From Alphaproteobacteria bacterium (GTDB lineage: Bacteria; Pseudomonadota; Alphaproteobacteria; Rhizobiales; JAJFHC01), in assembly GCA_021775805.1 (NCBI GenBank), contig JAJFHD010000090.1, forward strand, positions 62,001 to 126,000: a stretch of DNA of 64,000 bases, in the 5' to 3' direction. Position numbers and translations under genes: made by a program. Positions within the stretch are counted from its first letter, which is position 1. Each line of letters begins with the position of its first letter. Below are positions 60,107 through 64,000 of the stretch, in pieces. The notes under the pieces are model-generated. The model was not told where the DNA came from and searched no databases. It saw only the letters and a program-made list of their open reading frames with translations.

Positions 60107-61453
60107 TCACTCCCGCTTCATGAGATTGCTCAACGCTGCCACCAGCAACAGGCTGGCAGCCCAGCCAAAAAGGATTTCGAACCACATCAGCCAGCGCAGC
60201 GCTTCACCGCCTGGAATGGTCTCGTTCTCAGTCGTTACGACTATCGGTCCCCAGTCCACTTGCTGCTGCAGATTGACCAGCGGGAGTATGATGTCAAGGG
60301 AATACATCAGCGGGTTGAAGGTGGTGTATTCGGGTGGCACGGCAGCGCAATCGACCCAGGATGTCCGGCACATATTTGAAAGCTGTTCGTCTTTGTGAAT
60401 TAACGGGTTGGTCGGCCCCATCCATCCCTTGCCGGCACCATATTGGAATGCGACCGCAGAGATCAGCCACAAGCCAATCATCCAGCAGACAGTCCGCATC
60501 GGCCGGAAGCCGTAACCTGCCAAAAGTCCGTAGATCCAGTGGAGGGGAAAGCCCAGCCCCGCGTACTTGCCGGCTTTTCTCAGTTGTACCTGCTTGGCGA
60601 TGGCAACGCTGCGGGCATCTTCTTCATGACCCATTTCGCGCAGGACTTGTATCAGATGCTCCCAGGGCTGCGCCCGGAAGTCCTCAACAAGATGTTTGGA
60701 CCGTTGCTTGAGCAGCCAGTCGACGCGCGTGGAGGCATCTGCCGGCGCATCTTTGCTGAGCCGCTGATACTGAAACCCGTCGAGCTTGATCTCGGCAATC
60801 TTGCTGCAGGTTGGCAGATCGTCGGTAAAGAGTGCCGTCCTCACGCCACCAAGCGAAACCGCGCCATCCAGGGCAATCAGGTCGTGCAGCATCAATGTAC
60901 CTTCAATACGCGCACCGTCGAGGTTAAGGCAGGTGTTGTTGCTGGAAGAAAGGCTGGCGCCACTGATGCTGAGATCGCCGCCGATCCGGGCGCCGGTCAA
61001 CCTGATTTCGCCAGTCGCCGTGAAGCCTTCCCTTAAGGAAATGTCACCGTCACACTGCAATCGGTCGCCTGATATTCCGTCGACCTTGGCGTTGTGCAGT
61101 CTGATGCCCCTGACCTTTGCGTCGCGCAGTGCAAGCTGGCCGTGAAGCGTACAGTTTTGCAACAGCAGGGAACGGCGAACACTGCATCCGACAAGATCAA
61201 GCCCGCCTTCGATCCAAGCCCCGTCCAGACGCACGCCCTTTTCATGGATCGCCACGGTTTCATCTCCGCCGAGTAACAGGAAACGAAGCAGCTCCGCGCG
61301 GATGTACTTTCCTTGCTCAGGTGTTTCCGGCCGTGGGCTGTTCGAATTTGAGAAATTACCGGTTGAGCAGGCTTCGATGAGCACTTCTTCTGCAGGCAGC
61401 AATGGCAGGAAATGTTCCAGCGAACGGCCGAAGGGTTTGGAGGTCTGCGGCAT
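60107..61453 (-). CDS. Membrane protein with beta-helix-like N-domain
   Basis: A 448-residue protein. Residues about 60-210 are made of short repeated strands (GAWIEGGLDLVGC, LQNCTLHGQLALRDAKV, ARIEGTLMLHD), like a pentapeptide/quinoprotein-style beta helix. A linker with the amphipathic helix AQPWEHLIQVLREMGHEEDARSVAIAK follows, then helices RTVCWMIGLWLISAVAF and LMWFEILFGWAASLLLVAALS with a further hydrophobic segment around YSLDIILPLV. I do not know its function. It lies between the BTAD regulator gene (52 bases upstream) and the ArgE-like gene (3 bases downstream), on one strand. Confidence 0.78.
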   Translation of the reverse strand: MPQTSKPFGRSLEHFLPLLPAEEVLIEACSTGNFSNSNSPRPETPEQGKYIRAELLRFLLLGGDETVAIHEKGVRLDGAWIEGGLDLVGCSVRRSLLLQNCTLHGQLALRDAKVRGIRLHNAKVDGISGDRLQCDGDISLREGFTATGEIRLTGARIGGDLSISGASLSSSNNTCLNLDGARIEGTLMLHDLIALDGAVSLGGVRTALFTDDLPTCSKIAEIKLDGFQYQRLSKDAPADASTRVDWLLKQRSKHLVEDFRAQPWEHLIQVLREMGHEEDARSVAIAKQVQLRKAGKYAGLGFPLHWIYGLLAGYGFRPMRTVCWMIGLWLISAVAFQYGAGKGWMGPTNPLIHKDEQLSNMCRTSWVDCAAVPPEYTTFNPLMYSLDIILPLVNLQQQVDWGPIVVTTENETIPGGEALRWLMWFEILFGWAASLLLVAALSNLMKRE

Positions 61454-61505
61454 CGTTTCCCTCAGATTGTCGAGCCGGAACCGGGCACCGTGTTAACCGG
61501 CGGCT

Positions 61506-63512
61506 CTACCTGTCCATGCCCGCTTTTTTGAGACCGGAAATCAGCGTGTCGAGATGTCCTTTTTCCCTGAAGGGGTACGTGGATCTTACATAGTCCAGAC
61601 AGAAGTCGGGCTGAATTCTCTGTGTCGAGTCGAGCGCGGCTTTGGCTTCTTCCAATTCACCAAGATGCCCCAGCGTCGATGCCAGCCGGTGAAAGGCGCG
61701 CGCATAGTCCGGCCGCAGGGACACCGCCTTGCGGCCATAGGTGGCGCTGTCCTCAAACTGTTCAAGCAGCAGATATGACAACGACAGATCGGAAAGCAGC
61801 GCTGCGTTGTTGCCGTATTGCGGATCCAGCCGCATCACCGTTGTGAGGTGGTTGATGGCTTCTTCGGGTTGTCCTGCGAACTCAAGCGAACAGGCAATCG
61901 AGTGATGGGCAATTGACGCGCTGGGGTTCAGGTCGAGCGCACGCTTGTGGCGCGTTAGGCTCATATCGTAATCCTGCCGGTTCCACATGTCGCATAGCCC
62001 CAGCATCGTGTGCGCCAGCCAATCGGCGTCATCAAGGGAAATCGCCTTGCGCGCCGCCTTGTCGGATTCAAGGAACGAGGACTCATTATCCGTACTCCAG
62101 CCGAATATGCCGTCATACCAATGACAATGGGCCAGATGCGACCAGGCGATACTGAGCAGGGGATCGATCGCAATTGAGTCCTGCAGATGTTTGATCGCCT
62201 CCGCGTTGCGTTGTTGCGTCAACTCGGACTTGCACCAGTCGGCCCGCATGACATAGTCCCAGGCCGACAGATCGTCTGCCCGCTTCATGAAAGCCCTGTT
62301 GTGCTCGGCCCTCATGAGTTCCGGTTCGACCGCAGCAACGATCTTTTCCGTAATTTCGTCCTGTACATCGAAGATATCTTCGATCGAGCCATCGTATCGT
62401 TGTGCCCAGAGATGGTGGGCTGTGGCGGCATCGAGCAGCTGTACCGCAATACGCACCCGTGTGCCGGCAAGTCTGACGGTGCCGGTAACCACGTACTGGG
62501 CGTCCAGTTCGCGGGCAATCTCAGTTATGCCCATAGAACTGTTCTTGAACGCGGAGGTCGAACTCTGTCCGATCACGGGAAACCAGCGCCAGTAGGACAG
62601 AGCGGTTGCAATGTCGCTGGTCATGGCTTGCGCAAAGTAGTCCTGGCTGGGATCACCGCCCAAATTCTCGAAGTTCAAGACAGCAACCGCCGGCCTCGCT
62701 TCGGAAAAATACCGGCCGTCGGATTTCGGACCCGAATCCGTCGCTGCCGCGGGGTGTTGGGACTGATCTTCATCCGCATCGGGGACAGAAGCCTTGATAT
62801 CCTCGTAAGTCCGGATCGTGGTCATGTCCGGTTCCAGATTCAGCTCCTTGCGCAGCAATTCCTCACATTTGTAATACTGCTGCAGAGCCGCCGCCCGGTC
62901 GCCACCCTGGGCATGAATACGCATGATCAGCCGGTGTGTCTTTTCACGTAACGGGTTGATATCCAGAAGCCGGCGGCAACTGTCGAGGGATGCTGTCCAG
63001 TCACGTCTGCGTTTCTGGCACTTGGCCAACCGGTATAGCCCGCGCCAGTGAAGATCCCGGAAGTGCTGGCGTTGATTGGTGAGCCATTCCTCGAAGGAGG
63101 GATCGCGGATGGCGATGCCGGCAAGCAGCCGGCCCCGGTGCAGGTTTGCAGCCTCCTGAAGCGAAGGCTCATCCTCGGCATCGACCAATTCCTCAAAACG
63201 CCAGGCGTCGCTGTCCATCCGTTTCGTATCGAGGCCTATGGTTTCGCCGTCTATGAACAGGACCTCCGCACATTCGTCACCCAGCGAACGCCGTAAAGCG
63301 TAGAGCGATTGCCTCAGACTCTGGCGCCCCTGCTGGTCAAACCGCTCGCCCCACAATAGCGCTACCAGGTCTTCGCGCTGCATGGAGCGCCCCGGTGTCA
63401 AAGCAAGACACGCCATAAGGGCCAGGGCCTTGCGGCTTGATATCTGGAGATCCTTGCCATCCGCATCCAGCACCTGCGGTTCCCCAAGCATATTTAGAAA
63501 CAGGCAGGTCAT
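61506..63512 (-). CDS. SARP-like BTAD regulator with TolB-like and TPR domains
   Basis: A 668-residue protein from the ATG at 63512 (GAGG before it). Residues 1-90 form an OmpR-type winged helix (FLNMLGEPQVLDADGKDLQI, SSRKALALMACLALTPG, LVALLWGERFDQQGRQSLRQ). The BTAD helical domain runs to about 235 (LLAGIAIRDPSFEEWL, GDRAAALQQYYKCEELL). The middle is a TolB/FlgO-like segment (AVLNFENLGGDPSQDYFAQAMTSDI), followed by about six TPR units. SARP proteins activate by binding direct heptamer repeats 11 bp apart; such an array lies just upstream at 63617-63667. No cyclase domain is seen. Confidence 0.85.
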   Translation of the reverse strand: MTCLFLNMLGEPQVLDADGKDLQISSRKALALMACLALTPGRSMQREDLVALLWGERFDQQGRQSLRQSLYALRRSLGDECAEVLFIDGETIGLDTKRMDSDAWRFEELVDAEDEPSLQEAANLHRGRLLAGIAIRDPSFEEWLTNQRQHFRDLHWRGLYRLAKCQKRRRDWTASLDSCRRLLDINPLREKTHRLIMRIHAQGGDRAAALQQYYKCEELLRKELNLEPDMTTIRTYEDIKASVPDADEDQSQHPAAATDSGPKSDGRYFSEARPAVAVLNFENLGGDPSQDYFAQAMTSDIATALSYWRWFPVIGQSSTSAFKNSSMGITEIARELDAQYVVTGTVRLAGTRVRIAVQLLDAATAHHLWAQRYDGSIEDIFDVQDEITEKIVAAVEPELMRAEHNRAFMKRADDLSAWDYVMRADWCKSELTQQRNAEAIKHLQDSIAIDPLLSIAWSHLAHCHWYDGIFGWSTDNESSFLESDKAARKAISLDDADWLAHTMLGLCDMWNRQDYDMSLTRHKRALDLNPSASIAHHSIACSLEFAGQPEEAINHLTTVMRLDPQYGNNAALLSDLSLSYLLLEQFEDSATYGRKAVSLRPDYARAFHRLASTLGHLGELEEAKAALDSTQRIQPDFCLDYVRSTYPFREKGHLDTLISGLKKAGMDR

Positions 63513-63819
63513 ACCTTTGGCGCCTCCGAATTCCCGGCCCCTCATCTAATGTCTCACGCAGACACGAGGGAGAGTGAAGTGCGAGTTTATAGCGAATTGG
63601 TTGCGATTTCACGCACTTTGACGCGTGATTGACGCAACTTTGACAATTTTAATGACGTTGCACTGACATTCGGCATGTATAAGGTTCATATGAAAACAAA
63701 TCGAAAATATGTGAAGCTCTGAGATTTCGATTGTTCCCGAAGGATCGCGGTTTGTTTTCACTTTGCTCCCGAGCGAGAAAACGGGAGTGCCACAAGTTCC
63801 AAATGAGGAGGTTTGGAAA
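63513..63819. other. Divergent 307-base gap between BTAD regulator and DUF1127 gene
   Basis: No gene is seen. The gap contains the phased TGAC array (63617-63667) and a six-base-pair hairpin, CTCCCG (63766-63771) / CGGGAG (63782-63787), close to the DUF1127 start. Confidence 0.7.
63607..63667. promoter_or_regulatory. Phased TGAC array, candidate SARP-type operator
   Basis: TTTGACG, ATTGACG and TTTGACA begin at 63617, 63628 and 63639, exactly 11 bp apart. Two further TGAC cores occur at 63653 and 63664 (12 and 11 bp later), and a TTTCACG at 63607 extends the run. SARP-family regulators bind direct heptamer repeats spaced by about 11 bp; the adjacent BTAD gene encodes such a protein. The site lies 95-155 bases before its start. 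Confidence 0.6.
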
Positions 63820-64000
63820 ATGTTTGGGTCCAGGATGAAAGTACCCTTGCCAGCCGATACAAGAACAGTCGGTCTGACAGTTTACAGAGCATTGATGCGG
63901 GCGGTTGTGGTGATCGACCGTTGGCAGGCTCGGCGCCAGGCGCTTCGCCAGCATTATGGCGTCAGCCGGCACACATTGTTCGATATTGGCCTCACTGAGG
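63820..64000 (+). CDS. DUF1127-domain protein, truncated by the window edge
   Basis: A frame from the ATG at 63820, with GAGGAGG upstream, runs off the end of the window. The visible 60 residues contain a helix MRAVVVIDRWQARRQALRQH and HTLFDIGLTE, which is the DUF1127 signature (RRxLRxL, DxxLxDIGL). DUF1127 proteins are tiny, basic and common in alphaproteobacteria; some bind RNA and affect phosphate and carbon traits. It is divergent from the BTAD regulator, across the TGAC array. Confidence 0.8.
   Translation, partial: MFGSRMKVPLPADTRTVGLTVYRALMRAVVVIDRWQARRQALRQHYGVSRHTLFDIGLTE

Noticed and set aside
1..64000. Insertion sequences, integrases, prophage, CRISPR arrays, tRNA or rRNA genes
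   Set aside because: I looked for transposase or integrase motifs, spaced direct repeats and tRNA-like cloverleaves and saw none. A dedicated scan (tRNAscan-SE, CRISPR finder) would be decisive.

Overview
The window reads as chromosomal DNA of a GC-rich, probably marine alphaproteobacterium, most likely of the Hyphomicrobiales. This is inferred from gene content: a TRAP transporter, a DmdA-like demethylase, a non-pyrrolysine MttB homologue, GlxA/GcvA-type regulators, bacterial caspase proteins and DUF1127. About 60 genes are packed tightly on both strands. I saw no rRNA, tRNA, CRISPR array, phage or insertion sequence. Most genes are enzymes of amine, amino-acid and organosulfur catabolism, often beside their own regulators.

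Layout. 1-8 kb: a secreted protein cut by the left edge, a cysteine-desulfurase-like PLP enzyme, an SH3 protein, a GlxA-type regulator, a caspase domain fused to a TRAP solute-binding domain, and a DmdA-like demethylase. The demethylase faces a LysR gene across a long gap that holds a candidate structured RNA. 9.6-12.8 kb: agmatinase, SDR and class III aminotransferase operon. 12.9-19.1 kb: DUF2278, RtcB, a HAD phosphatase, a secreted protein, a BCAT-like transaminase, an ornithine-cyclodeaminase-like enzyme and an ABM protein. 19.4-23.8 kb: an operon with both saccharopine-pathway dehydrogenases, a Zn alcohol dehydrogenase and a TauD-type dioxygenase. 24.0-27.1 kb: cysH followed by relics of cysD and cysN, then a sulfatase and a GFA protein. 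27.2-43.5 kb: a lytic transglycosylase, two large hybrid histidine kinases (one with a periplasmic c-type haem motif), a HAL-family protein without the MIO serine, two crotonases, a ThDP enzyme, an EamA exporter, a D-2-hydroxyacid dehydrogenase, MsrA, a sulfotransferase, a LysR regulator and a RidA protein.

43.5-54.1 kb is a long co-directional minus-strand cluster: N-formylglutamate amidohydrolase, dctQ, dctM, dctP, a glutamine-synthetase-like ligase, aldehyde dehydrogenase, iron alcohol dehydrogenase, a C-N hydrolase and an MttB-family methyltransferase. It faces an RpiR regulator. The set fits import of an amino alcohol or related amine, gamma-glutamylation, two-step oxidation and hydrolysis (inference). 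55-58 kb: a GNAT acetyltransferase, a VOC protein and a cobalt-type nitrile hydratase operon with its activator. 58-64 kb: an LpxO-like hydroxylase, an ArgE-like deacetylase, a membrane protein with a beta-helix-like domain, a SARP-like (BTAD) regulator with TolB and TPR parts, and a DUF1127 gene cut by the right edge. The gap in front of the BTAD regulator carries TGAC cores phased at about 11 bp, the geometry that SARP proteins recognise.

The most unusual items are the caspase/TRAP-binding fusion, the phased TGAC array, the candidate structured RNA, the MIO-less HAL homologue and the collapsed cysDN genes. All functional assignments come from reading motifs; no database search was run.
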